A DNA stretch of 5,540 nt, taken from assembly GCA_031285695.1 (NCBI GenBank), contig JAITVR010000052.1:1-5540 (forward strand). Reading direction: 5' to 3'. This document shows positions 5,480 to 5,540 of this stretch, piece by piece (the first letter of the stretch is position 1; every line of letters starts with the position of its first letter). The notes below the pieces were generated by a model. The model worked only from the letters and a program-made list of their open reading frames with translations. It was not told where the DNA came from and did not search any database. This stretch comes from Prevotellaceae bacterium. Lineage in GTDB: Bacteria; Bacteroidota; Bacteroidia; Bacteroidales; UBA932. Position numbers and translations under genes: made by a program.

Positions 5480-5540
5480 ATGATTAAAAAATCGCTCCTA
5501 ATTTGGCTGGCCATTATTCCGCTCGCTATTGTGAACGGCG
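5480..5540 (+). CDS. Start of a small membrane protein gene, partial at window end
   Basis: Only the first 20 codons are present. They begin MIKKSLLIWL and continue AIIPLAIVNG: two lysines followed by an almost unbroken hydrophobic run, as in a signal anchor or first membrane helix. There is no lipobox Cys and no typical signal-peptidase site in view. The gene follows its own -7-like box and a terminator, so it is probably a separate transcription unit and not part of the sugar pathway. The IPLAIVNG string reminds me of short hypothetical inner-membrane proteins of Bacteroidales, but this is only an impression. Confidence 0.6.
   Translation, partial: MIKKSLLIWLAIIPLAIVNG

Noticed and set aside
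4663..5514. Long open frame on the minus strand opposite araD, with similar ones opposite the symporter, kinase and mutarotase
   Set aside because: These reflect G/C-rich third positions in the plus-strand genes; the translations are rich in His, Arg and Val, lack recognisable motifs, and lie opposite genes with complete conserved domains.

Overview
The window looks like chromosomal DNA of a member of the Bacteroidota, probably Bacteroidales-like. Several signs point this way: genes without Shine-Dalgarno sequences behind A/T-rich leaders; TAnnTTTG-type -7 promoter boxes ahead of most transcription units; a mutarotase carrying a lipoprotein signal; and intergenic gaps filled with short palindromic repeats of a kind I associate with this phylum. 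No genus is proposed.

Layout. Four complete genes lie on the plus strand, followed by the first 20 codons of a fifth. They are a lipoprotein aldose 1-epimerase (37-1188), a ROK-family sugar kinase, probably glucokinase (1405-2418), an SSS-family Na+/sugar symporter very close to Vibrio SGLT (2584-4524), and L-ribulose-5-phosphate 4-epimerase AraD (4603-5292). A strong intrinsic terminator (5413-5444) closes the block. A -7-like box (5446-5453) then precedes a small predicted membrane protein that runs off the window at 5480.

The genes fit one sugar-uptake theme. The mutarotase interconverts sugar anomers in the envelope, the symporter imports the sugar with Na+, the kinase phosphorylates a hexose, and AraD joins pentose metabolism to the pentose-phosphate pathway. 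The mixture of a hexose kinase with an arabinose-pathway epimerase leaves the transported sugar open: glucose/galactose, L-arabinose, or both. Arabinose isomerase and ribulokinase are not in the window.

The most unusual content is intergenic. The gap between mutarotase and kinase is almost filled by a 192-bp nested inverted-repeat element: perfect 29-bp outer arms, and two inward-facing copies of a REP-like hairpin whose stems differ by compensatory changes. A third, degraded REP copy lies between kinase and symporter. The symporter-araD gap holds an unrelated 21-bp inverted repeat built from GTGACAAA-like motifs. I see no phage, CRISPR, toxin-antitoxin or defence genes, no tRNA or rRNA, and no transposase. 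The coding content is ordinary; the repeats, the enlarged symporter C-terminus and the mixed pathway logic deserve a second look.
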